5,722 bases of DNA from UBA685 sp002299005. GTDB lineage: Bacteria; Pseudomonadota; Alphaproteobacteria; Puniceispirillales; Puniceispirillaceae. The DNA lies in assembly GCA_963966775.1 (NCBI GenBank), contig CAXAAH010000077.1:1-5722 (forward strand), read 5' to 3'. The position numbers and the translations under genes are program-made. Below are positions 1 to 5,710 of this stretch, in pieces (position 1 is the first letter of the stretch; the number at the start of each line of letters is the position of its first letter). Below the pieces are notes generated by a model. That model was not told the DNA's origin, did no database searches, and saw only the letters and a program-made list of their open reading frames with translations.

Positions 1-247
1 CGATTTCCTGATCGATCTGATCCAACGAGACTTGCGAGACCTGCAACAGCCTCCGCCCTTCAGAGGTGAGGTGGAGCCGTGCATTCGCACGTTCAAAAAG
101 TGCGAAACCAAGCTGTTGCTCAAGCGTCTTGATCTGGTAACTCACAGAACCTTTCGATTGATTGAGCTGTAACGCTGCCCTCGTCATGCTGAGGTTATGA
201 GCAACCACTTGAAAGGTTCGAAGCATATCATAAGAGTAAATAGCCAT
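1..247 (-). CDS. LysR-family transcriptional regulator, N-terminal part (runs off left edge)
   Basis: Reading the minus strand from the ATG at 247-245 gives 82 open codons up to the window edge, so only the DNA-binding part is visible. The sequence has the classic LysR helix-turn-helix: a first helix around residues 8-17 (MLRTFQVVAH), then NLSMTRAALQLN, a recognition helix around residues 31-42 (SKGSVSYQIKTL), and the wing with LFERANARLHLTSEG (about residues 50-64). The pattern is closest in style to GcvA/AmpR-like members. LysR proteins bind an imperfect dyad near their own promoter and respond to a small ligand through a C-terminal domain, which is not present here. The gene is divergent from the enzyme operon 128 bp away, so it is the obvious candidate regulator, with a pathway metabolite as inferred inducer. 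No clear Shine-Dalgarno precedes this ATG; Met8 is an alternative start. Family assignment is firm, target and ligand are inference. Confidence 0.9.
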   Translation of the reverse strand, partial: MAIYSYDMLRTFQVVAHNLSMTRAALQLNQSKGSVSYQIKTLEQQLGFALFERANARLHLTSEGRRLLQVSQVSLDQIDQEI

Positions 248-250
248 ATT

Positions 251-273
251 ATCGTTTAAATTATTTGTACGAT
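251..273. promoter_or_regulatory. Imperfect inverted repeat, candidate LysR operator
   Basis: A 23-bp dyad centred on base 262 has outer arms ATCGT (251-255) and ACGAT (269-273) and inner arms AAAT (258-261) and ATTT (263-266). Eighteen of the 22 non-central positions pair. It contains a T-N11-A spacing (T257, A269), the loose hallmark of LysR-type binding sites. It ends only 4 bp upstream of the regulator's start codon and lies about 20 bp upstream of the candidate -35 of the enzyme operon, a position that suits both autorepression and activation of the divergent genes. The symmetry is seen directly; the role is inferred. Confidence 0.45.
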
Positions 274-291
274 TTGTTCAAGTCTTTAAGT

Positions 292-321
292 TTGATAGCT
301 CCCTAGCATCTGAATTAACAT
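292..321 (+). promoter_or_regulatory. Candidate sigma70-type promoter of the enzyme operon
   Basis: TTGATA at 292-297 (five of six to the -35 consensus) is followed after 18 bp by TAACAT at 316-321 (four of six to the -10 consensus). This places the start of transcription near 328-330, giving a leader of about 47 nt before the ATG at 376. The weak -10 and slightly long spacer fit an activator-dependent promoter. An alternative -10, TAAAAT at 324-329, is better on its own but has no matching -35. The call rests on motif inspection only. Confidence 0.35.
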
Positions 322-329
322 ATTAAAAT

Positions 330-343
330 AAGCCAGCTGGCTT
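330..343. promoter_or_regulatory. Perfect 14-bp palindrome, candidate operator
   Basis: AAGCCAGCTGGCTT reads the same on both strands and lies in otherwise AT-rich DNA at the predicted transcription start of the operon. There is no spacer between the half-sites, so it is a poor RNA hairpin but a good site for a symmetric dimeric DNA-binding protein. Placement at +1 would suit a repressor. Which protein binds, if any, cannot be told; it differs in sequence from the dyad at 251-273, so a second regulator is possible. Confidence 0.35.
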
Positions 344-375
344 GTAAGACAACAGTTTTTTTGAACGGATAGACT

Positions 376-1587
376 ATGGCATTAACTCTTGTAAACACCC
401 GATTTGTAGCCAAGCCGATTTTCAACGAGGGCCAGCGCCCACGCGAATTGGCTCGAACTATGCCCCCGCATCCGCTCAGTTACATGGAACTGCCATACGA
501 CCCTGAATACACGCTTTACAATTCAAGGCTTACTCCTGAAAAACTAGACACCGCCACAGATGATGAAATGTATTGGGCCGTGCGCACCAATGTTATCTTT
601 CGTCACACCGGTGAATTGCCCATCGAAATCAGCGGCCCAGATGCTGAAACGCTACTGAACAAGGTTTTCACCCGGAGTGTCAGCAAAGTGAAACCGGGCC
701 GCTGCTCCTATCAATTCGCCTGTTACCACGATGGCGGCATGATCACCGATGGAGTGCTGCTGCGACTGGCGCAGGATAGATTCTGGATGGCGCAGGCCGA
801 TGGCGATCTGTTCAGCTGGTACAAGGCCCACGCCGAGGGTCTGGATGTAACGATTTACGATCCCAACGTCTGGGTCAGCCAGATCCAGGGACCAAGGTCA
901 CTGGAATTACTGGCTGCGGTACTGGACGGACCAATGCCCGATCCTTTCCGCTATTTCGACTGCGCCGAGGTTGCCATTGCGGGCCAGACCTGCTGGATCA
1001 GCCGCTCGGGTTTCACCAATGAGCTTGGTTGGGAAGTTTACTTGCTGCCGGACACCGACATCCCGGCCATTGGCGACCGGATTATGGAGATCGGGGCAGA
1101 CTTCGGCATCCTGCTTACCGGAACGCCAGTGTTCAGGGCGCGGCGGATCGAAGCTGGTTTGCTCAATGCCGGATCGGACTTCGGGGAGGAGACGACGCCA
1201 TTCGAAGCGGGTCTTGGCGCTTTTGTCGAGTTTGACGACCGTGACTTTGTGGGCCGCAAAGCATTGGAAAACGCGGATAAGTCATGCCGCACCTGGGGCA
1301 TGAGAGTAACAGGAGGTGTTGCGCAACTCGGGCGCGTAATGACGATGAACGGCAAGGACGCTGGCCGGGTCTGCTCTTCTGGCTATTCGCCTTATCAGGG
1401 ATGTGGTGTTTGTATCGTGCGCATGGATAACCCTGCCCATGGCCCTGGGACCGTTGTTGATGTGCTATGTGCCGATGGGTCTATTCAACAAGGCGAGTTG
1501 TGTACCCTGCCTATGTATGATGCCGATTGCCTGATCCCACGCGGCAAGCTGGTGGACATCCCAAGCAAACCGATCGAGGCGAACTAA
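376..1587 (+). CDS. GcvT/DmdA-like tetrahydrofolate-dependent methyltransferase (demethylase)
   Basis: The 403-residue protein belongs to the aminomethyltransferase (GcvT) fold family, which moves a one-carbon group from a substrate to tetrahydrofolate in the cytoplasm. Visible family features are LPIEISGPDAETLL (81-94), the GGMITDGVLLRL segment (120-131) where the T-protein carries its conserved acidic residue (here Asp125), IQGPRSLELL (170-179), SGFTNELGWEVYL (211-223) with Glu220 at the place of the folate-contacting Glu, RRIEAGLLNAGSDFGEETTP (256-275), and FEAGLGAFVEF then DFVGRKAL (276-297). The last blocks resemble the GcvT domains of dimethylglycine/sarcosine dehydrogenases and DMSP demethylase. 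No glycine-cleavage partner (H or P protein) is nearby and no lipoyl carrier is needed by these stand-alone relatives, so a catabolic demethylase of an S-, N- or O-methyl compound is more likely than glycine cleavage. About 50 N-terminal residues precede the domain. The start is supported by a weak ACGGA box. It is first in the operon. Fold is confident, substrate unknown. Confidence 0.85.
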   Translation: MALTLVNTRFVAKPIFNEGQRPRELARTMPPHPLSYMELPYDPEYTLYNSRLTPEKLDTATDDEMYWAVRTNVIFRHTGELPIEISGPDAETLLNKVFTRSVSKVKPGRCSYQFACYHDGGMITDGVLLRLAQDRFWMAQADGDLFSWYKAHAEGLDVTIYDPNVWVSQIQGPRSLELLAAVLDGPMPDPFRYFDCAEVAIAGQTCWISRSGFTNELGWEVYLLPDTDIPAIGDRIMEIGADFGILLTGTPVFRARRIEAGLLNAGSDFGEETTPFEAGLGAFVEFDDRDFVGRKALENADKSCRTWGMRVTGGVAQLGRVMTMNGKDAGRVCSSGYSPYQGCGVCIVRMDNPAHGPGTVVDVLCADGSIQQGELCTLPMYDADCLIPRGKLVDIPSKPIEAN

Positions 1588-1589
1588 CC

Positions 1590-1673
1590 ATGTATAATTT
1601 GCAACTCACCACCTCGCACTTTCCGAAACAAAAGGATGCAGACATCCGTGGGGGCGATTTCAACGATGTATGA
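1590..1673 (+). pseudogene. 27-codon relic of a second acyl-CoA ligase start
   Basis: Between the methyltransferase and the ligase lies a short ORF, ATG at 1590 and TGA at 1671, preceded by GAGG at 1576-1579. Its first 20 residues, MYNLQLTTSHFPKQKDADIR, align without gaps to MYDLALATSLVPAQTDMETR, the ligase start at 1666. Over 27 residues 11 are identical and several more conservative. DNA identity over the first 20 codons is only about 57 percent, and many identical residues use different synonymous codons (TTG/CTG, ACC/ACA, TCG/TCC, CAA/CAG, GAT/GAC, CGT/CGA). That is the mark of two long-diverged coding sequences, not a fresh duplication. I read it as the 5' end of a paralogous ligase whose remainder was deleted or replaced. 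It overlaps the ligase start by 8 nt in another frame, so if translated it could couple ligase translation. A functional leader peptide is the alternative. Confidence 0.65.
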
Positions 1674-3270
1674 TCTGGCTCTCGCAACATCCCTTGTTCC
1701 GGCCCAGACCGACATGGAGACGCGAGAAATCACCATTGGAGACATGTTGCGCGCAGTTGCAACGGCCCGCCCGGATGCCGAGGCCTTGGTCGAGGTCAGA
1801 CAGGACGGATCAACGGGGCGGCGCTGGACCTATGCGGAACTGTTGGTCGACATCGAGCGGCTGGCCATGGCGCTATCCACCCGTTTCGACTCCGGTGAGC
1901 GCATCGTCGTATGGTCGCCCAACAGTCCCGAATGGGTCCTGATGGAATACGCCTGTGCGCTATCTGGGCTGGTTTTAGTGACGGCGAACCCGGCCTTTCA
2001 AGCACGCGAACTGGCTTATATGCTGGAGCAATCTGGAGCGGTCGCCTTGTTCCTTGTCGAGGAATTCCGCGGCAACCCAATGAGTCAGATTGGTGCTGAG
2101 GTTGCAAAGGGCATCGAAGGCATTCGCGAAATTACAGACATGAATACTGACGCATTTTATGCAAAAGGACCGTACCGACCCTCGCTGCCCACTGTACAGC
2201 CCAGCAGTGCGGCGATGATCCAGTATACATCTGGCACCACCGGTTTTCCTAAGGGTGCGGTGCTGAGCCATCGCGGGTTAGTCAATAATGCGCGCTTCTA
2301 TGCTTCCCGCTGCGGCGCAACCAAGGCATCGACTTGGGTCAACATTATGCCGATGTTCCACACCTCGGGTTGCGGGATGGTCACCCTCGGATGTCTTCAG
2401 GCGGGCTGCCGCATGGTGCTTGTCAGCATGTTTGATCCAGAAGTTGTACTTGATCAATTGGAAACTAGCGGCGCAGATATCATCCTTGGTGTCCCGACTA
2501 TGGTGGTCGCACTGCTTGATGCACAGGAGGCGCGTCCACGTGATCTGTCGGCCCTGAATCTTGTCAGTTGCGGTGGGTCTATGGTGGCGCCTGAACTCGT
2601 GCGCAGGGTTCAGAATTTGATGGGGGCCAGGTTTTCGACGCTCTATGGTCAGACGGAGCATTGCCCGGTGATCACACAACACCATTTGTCAGACAGTATC
2701 GATGACATCTGCAACACCGTGGGCCAGCCAGTGGCGCAGACCGAGGTCTCAATCCGAAATGTCGATGACAATTGCGCCGTTGCCATTGGGGAAGTCGGGG
2801 AAATCTGTGCCCGCGGCCCCTGTGTCATGCTGGAATACCACGACAACCCCAAGGCCACATCCGAGACTGTTGACGCGGGAGGATGGTTGCATACCGGCGA
2901 TCTGGGCCAGATGGATATGCGCGGCTATGTTACCGTCACCGGCCGTGTCAAAGACATGATCATCCGCGGCGGTGAGAACCATTTCCCGGCCGAGATCGAG
3001 AACTGCCTGTTGGAACACAAAACCGTGATTGAGGTCGCCGTTGTCGGGTTGCCAGACCCAAAATGGGGCGAAGTCATTGGTGCATTCATCCGCAGCACCG
3101 GGCCAATCGACAAGGCTGCGCTACATGCCCATTGTCGAGCCAACATGTCGCCACAGAAAACCCCGAATATCTGGGTGCAAGTTGAGGGTTTCCCCCTGAC
3201 AGGCTCGGGCAAAATCCAGAAATTTGTTCTCCGCGATCGTTTCATCGCCGGGGAATTCAAGGAAATATGA
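1666..3270 (+). CDS. Acyl-CoA ligase (AMP-forming, adenylate-forming superfamily)
   Basis: A 534-residue acid:CoA ligase that activates a carboxylic acid with ATP to an acyl-adenylate and then a CoA thioester. All signature motifs are intact (numbered from the ATG at 1666): P-loop YTSGTTGFPKGA (187-198), YGQTE (327-331), WLHTGD with Asp412, GRVKD with Arg427, the hinge RGGEN (434-438) followed by HFPAEIE, and the C-terminal GSGK with catalytic Lys516. Length is usual for the family. The overall style is of the medium-chain/aryl FadD-like group (VWSPNSPEWVLMEYACALSG, TANPAF), not obviously of DmdB; the acid substrate cannot be deduced. An upstream in-frame ATG at 1636 would add ten residues, but AAAGG abuts it with no spacing. 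The residues from 1666 on match the start of the relic at 1590, which argues for 1666, with GGGGG at 1650-1654 as a somewhat distant ribosome-binding site. Its stop overlaps an ATG of the next gene's frame. Confidence 0.92.
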   Translation: MYDLALATSLVPAQTDMETREITIGDMLRAVATARPDAEALVEVRQDGSTGRRWTYAELLVDIERLAMALSTRFDSGERIVVWSPNSPEWVLMEYACALSGLVLVTANPAFQARELAYMLEQSGAVALFLVEEFRGNPMSQIGAEVAKGIEGIREITDMNTDAFYAKGPYRPSLPTVQPSSAAMIQYTSGTTGFPKGAVLSHRGLVNNARFYASRCGATKASTWVNIMPMFHTSGCGMVTLGCLQAGCRMVLVSMFDPEVVLDQLETSGADIILGVPTMVVALLDAQEARPRDLSALNLVSCGGSMVAPELVRRVQNLMGARFSTLYGQTEHCPVITQHHLSDSIDDICNTVGQPVAQTEVSIRNVDDNCAVAIGEVGEICARGPCVMLEYHDNPKATSETVDAGGWLHTGDLGQMDMRGYVTVTGRVKDMIIRGGENHFPAEIENCLLEHKTVIEVAVVGLPDPKWGEVIGAFIRSTGPIDKAALHAHCRANMSPQKTPNIWVQVEGFPLTGSGKIQKFVLRDRFIAGEFKEI

Positions 3271-3284
3271 ATGAAGGAACCACC

Positions 3285-4718
3285 ATGCAAGATGCAACCA
3301 GATACTATATTAACGGTCAGTGGGTCGCCTCGATTGACGGGCGCGAAGTGGCGGTTGAAAACCCGTCAACTGAAGAGAAGATCGCCATGATCTCATTGGG
3401 TGGTGTCGCTGATGCTGACGCGGCCGTCGCCGCGGCCAACACTGCCTTTCCGGACTGGGCGGTGACAAAACCCGAGGAACGGGTCGCCACACTGGAGCGG
3501 TTGATGGAGGTCTATAAGTCAAGATCGGAGGAAATGGCGCAGGCCATCAGCACCGAAATGGGTGCACCTATCTCACTGGCAAAAACAGCTCAGGTCGGAT
3601 CCGGCGCCGGGCATCTCAAGAGCACCATTCGGACGGCGAAGGCTTTTGCGTTTGAACGTCCCTTGGGGGATCACGCGCCCGGGGACATGATCCTCTATGA
3701 GCCGGTCGGTGTCTGCGCGTTGATCACGCCATGGAACTGGCCGATGAACCAAGTGATGCTGAAGGTCGCGCCGGCGCTGGCGGCGGGCTGCACAGTCGTT
3801 TTGAAACCTTCAGAACTCTCCCCACTCAGCGCCATTCTGCTGGCTGAGATGATCGATGCGGCGGGCTTTCCTCCCGGTGTGTTTAATCTGGTGAACGGTG
3901 ATGGGGCTGGTGTCGGTGCGCATCTCACCGCGCACCCTGACGTGGATATGGTCAGCTTCACCGGCTCGACCCGAGCAGGTGTGGCAATTAGCAAAGCAGC
4001 AGCGGAAACCGTCAAGCGCGTCGGCCTGGAGTTGGGGGGCAAAGGAGCCAACATCATCTTTGCCGATGCTGATGAAAAGGCGGTCACGCGCGGCGTACGG
4101 CACTGCTTCAACAACTCTGGCCAGTCCTGCAATGCGCCAACGCGAATGCTAGTGGAGCGCTCGATCTACGACCAGTCCATTGAAACTGCCCGCGCCGTTG
4201 CTGAAAAAACAGAAGTAGGACCGGCGGAGATTGAAGGCCGCCAGATCGGCCCGGTTGTGTCTGAAACACAGTTCAATAAAATTCAGGACCTAATCAAGCA
4301 TGGCATTGAGGAAAACGCCAAACTGGTCACGGGTGGCCTTGGCAGTCCTGACGGCCTGAACAGGGGCCACTTTGTGCGCCCCACAATCTTTGCCGATGTC
4401 TCGCCGGATATGACCATCTGGAAAGAAGAAATCTTTGGGCCCGTGCTGTGTATCTCCCCCTTCGATACGGAAGAGGAGGCCATCGTCTTGGCCAATGACA
4501 CGCCTTTTGGCCTGACCAACTACGTCCAGACATCGGACAAGGCGTGCGCCCAGCGAGTGGCGCGACGCCTTAGATCTGGTATGGTTGAGATGAACGGCAA
4601 ATTCGGCGGTGCAGGCTCGCCCTTTGGCGGCATGAAGCAGTCCGGCAATGGCCGTGAAGGTGGTGCTTGGGGCCTTGAGGAGTTTCTTGAGGTCAAGGCC
4701 GTCAGCGATTGGGAGTAG
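3285..4718 (+). CDS. NAD(P)-dependent aldehyde dehydrogenase, CddD-like
   Basis: A complete aldehyde dehydrogenase of 477 residues that oxidises an aldehyde to the acid through a covalent thiohemiacetal. It has PWNW with Asn151, LKPSE with the cofactor-binding Lys174, FTGST (225-229), the general base in LELGGKG (Glu249), the nucleophile in GQSCNAPTR (Cys282), EEIFGP (Glu382, Phe384) and a normal C-terminus with SPFGGMKQSG (445-454). The GQSCNAPTRML form is typical of the subgroup around the Rhodococcus 6-oxolauric acid dehydrogenase CddD, which favours free acid rather than acyl-CoA as product. The chosen start has GAAGGA at 3273-3278, six bases upstream. An in-frame ATG at 3267 overlaps the ligase stop as ATGA and would add six residues, but its AAGGA is only three bases away. 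In the pathway it would remove an aldehyde released upstream or by the crotonase. Family certain, substrate unknown. Confidence 0.93.
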   Translation: MQDATRYYINGQWVASIDGREVAVENPSTEEKIAMISLGGVADADAAVAAANTAFPDWAVTKPEERVATLERLMEVYKSRSEEMAQAISTEMGAPISLAKTAQVGSGAGHLKSTIRTAKAFAFERPLGDHAPGDMILYEPVGVCALITPWNWPMNQVMLKVAPALAAGCTVVLKPSELSPLSAILLAEMIDAAGFPPGVFNLVNGDGAGVGAHLTAHPDVDMVSFTGSTRAGVAISKAAAETVKRVGLELGGKGANIIFADADEKAVTRGVRHCFNNSGQSCNAPTRMLVERSIYDQSIETARAVAEKTEVGPAEIEGRQIGPVVSETQFNKIQDLIKHGIEENAKLVTGGLGSPDGLNRGHFVRPTIFADVSPDMTIWKEEIFGPVLCISPFDTEEEAIVLANDTPFGLTNYVQTSDKACAQRVARRLRSGMVEMNGKFGGAGSPFGGMKQSGNGREGGAWGLEEFLEVKAVSDWE

Positions 4719-4720
4719 GC

Positions 4721-5569
4721 ATGGCAAAAGTTCTCTTTGAAAAAGACGGCAGAATTGGGCGTATTACCTTAAACCGCCCTGAGGTGATGAATGCCATAGA
4801 CGATGATCTGCCGCACGAACTGGCGGCGGCGGTGGCAGAGGCCGACCATGATCGCGACATACATGTGATGGTTCTATCCGGCGCAGGAAACGCATTTTGC
4901 GCTGGCTACGACCTGGCCCATTACGCCGAGGGCAACGGCCCCAACAAGGTGGTGCAGGATATGCCATGGGACCCAATGCAAGATTTTCAGTTCATGTGGG
5001 CCAACACGCAAGCCTTCATGTCGCTTTTCCGGGCGATGAAACCGGTGATTTGCAAAGTCCACGGCTTTGCCGTCGCGGGCGGCTCTGATATTGCGCTTTG
5101 CGCCGATATGACGATCATGGGCAACACCGCGCAAATCGGCTATATGCCCACCCGGGTCTGGGGCTGTCCGACGACTGCAATGTGGGTGCATCGGCTCGGG
5201 CCTGAAAAAGCCAAACGCATGATGTTTACGGGTGACAAGATCAGCGGCGCTGAAGCCGCTGAGATGGGGCTTGTGCTGAAATCCGTGCCAGACGATCAGC
5301 TTTATGCCGAGATCGAAGCGCTTGCCACCCGCATGGCCTCAGTGCCGATCAACCAACTCGCCATGCAGAAGATGGTGATAAACGCGGCGGTGGAGGAGAA
5401 AATCAACCAGATCCAGCGACTTGCTACAGTCTTCGATGGCATTTCACGGCATTCACCAGAAGGCATGAATTTTAAAGCACGCGTGGCGCAAGTCGGCTGG
5501 AAACAGGCTGTGCAGGAGCGCGATAACGGCACCTATGATTGGACCCAAAATAAGCCGTTTGAAGAGTGA
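4721..5569 (+). CDS. Crotonase-fold enzyme (enoyl-CoA hydratase/isomerase family), atypical active site
   Basis: A 282-residue crotonase superfamily protein acting on an acyl-CoA thioester. The N-terminal ITLNRPEVMNAI (15-26), the first oxyanion-hole segment FCAGYDL (59-65), the second one HGFAVAGGSDIALCAD (114-129) and MMFTGDKISGAEAAEMGLV (167-185) are clear. In enoyl-CoA hydratase two glutamates do the water chemistry. Here the first (GGGCEL) is Asp123 in GGSDIAL, and the second falls in QIGYMPTRVWGCPTT (138-152), a stretch with no acidic residue and about three residues shorter than in the hydratase. The reaction may therefore be isomerisation, C-C cleavage, decarboxylation or thioester hydrolysis, or hydration by another arrangement. 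The ATG at 4721 has GGGAG at 4711-4715 and lies 2 bp after the dehydrogenase stop. A TTG at 4709 would overlap and lacks support. Last gene of the operon; no good plus-strand terminator follows. Family sure, reaction open. Confidence 0.88.
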   Translation: MAKVLFEKDGRIGRITLNRPEVMNAIDDDLPHELAAAVAEADHDRDIHVMVLSGAGNAFCAGYDLAHYAEGNGPNKVVQDMPWDPMQDFQFMWANTQAFMSLFRAMKPVICKVHGFAVAGGSDIALCADMTIMGNTAQIGYMPTRVWGCPTTAMWVHRLGPEKAKRMMFTGDKISGAEAAEMGLVLKSVPDDQLYAEIEALATRMASVPINQLAMQKMVINAAVEEKINQIQRLATVFDGISRHSPEGMNFKARVAQVGWKQAVQERDNGTYDWTQNKPFEE

Positions 5570-5659
5570 AATAGGCTGATTGTAACAATTGCATAAGCCC
5601 AACATTACGCCTTTATGAAAAGCGGCAATGAACGTGGCAATAATTCAGAACATAAAAAA
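5570..5659. other. Intergenic stretch without a recognisable gene
   Basis: AT-rich 90 bp between the crotonase stop and the leftward terminator. It holds ATTGTAACAAT (5579-5589), a dyad with only one central base, and a weak interrupted hairpin at 5608-5624 with no T-run. Neither is a convincing operon terminator, so the operon may end by Rho or by collision with the convergent tRNA transcript. Confidence 0.5.
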
Positions 5660-5683
5660 AGCCGCCTCGGTTATGAGACGGCT
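5660..5683 (-). terminator. Intrinsic terminator for leftward transcription (downstream of tRNA)
   Basis: On the minus strand AGCCGTCTC, loop ATAACC, GAGGCGGCT forms a nine-pair stem (one G-U wobble) followed at once by seven T (plus-strand A at 5654-5660). On the plus strand the wobble becomes a C-A mismatch and no T-run follows, so it serves only transcripts coming from the right, that is the tRNA at the window edge 28 nt upstream. It does not terminate the enzyme operon. Confidence 0.85.
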
Positions 5684-5710
5684 AAGTATCTGATATTAAG
5701 TTAAAATATT

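Noticed and set aside
1636..1665. Ligase start at the ATG at 1636 (ten extra residues)
   Set aside because: AAAGG abuts the ATG with no spacing, and homology with the relic ORF begins at the ATG at 1666; the extra residues show no match.
2278..2685. Long antisense ORF inside the ligase gene (135 codons)
   Set aside because: It lies wholly within a gene with intact motifs, shows no family resemblance, and is typical of the shadow frames of GC-rich coding DNA. The same holds for the antisense frames at 3695-4132 and 4290-4727.
3267..3284. Dehydrogenase start at the ATG at 3267 overlapping the ligase stop
   Set aside because: The ATG at 3285 has a better placed GAAGGA box, and the family's conserved sequence begins shortly after it. 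The overlap start stays possible.
4709..4720. Crotonase start at TTG 4709
   Set aside because: A rare start codon with no better ribosome-binding site; the ATG at 4721 has GGGAG five bases away.
376..5569. Standard DMSP demethylation operon (dmdABCD)
   Set aside because: No acyl-CoA dehydrogenase is present, the ligase does not look like DmdB, and the crotonase lacks the glutamate pair expected of DmdD. Gene symbols were therefore not assigned.
1666..5569. Ferulate catabolism set (feruloyl-CoA synthetase, hydratase-lyase, vanillin dehydrogenase)
   Set aside because: The crotonase does not carry the Glu-containing segment of the hydratase-lyase, and the dehydrogenase looks CddD-like, not like vanillin dehydrogenase.
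5608..5624. Hairpin after the crotonase as operon terminator
   Set aside because: A seven-pair stem with an internal mismatch, a three-base loop and no T-run is not a credible intrinsic terminator.
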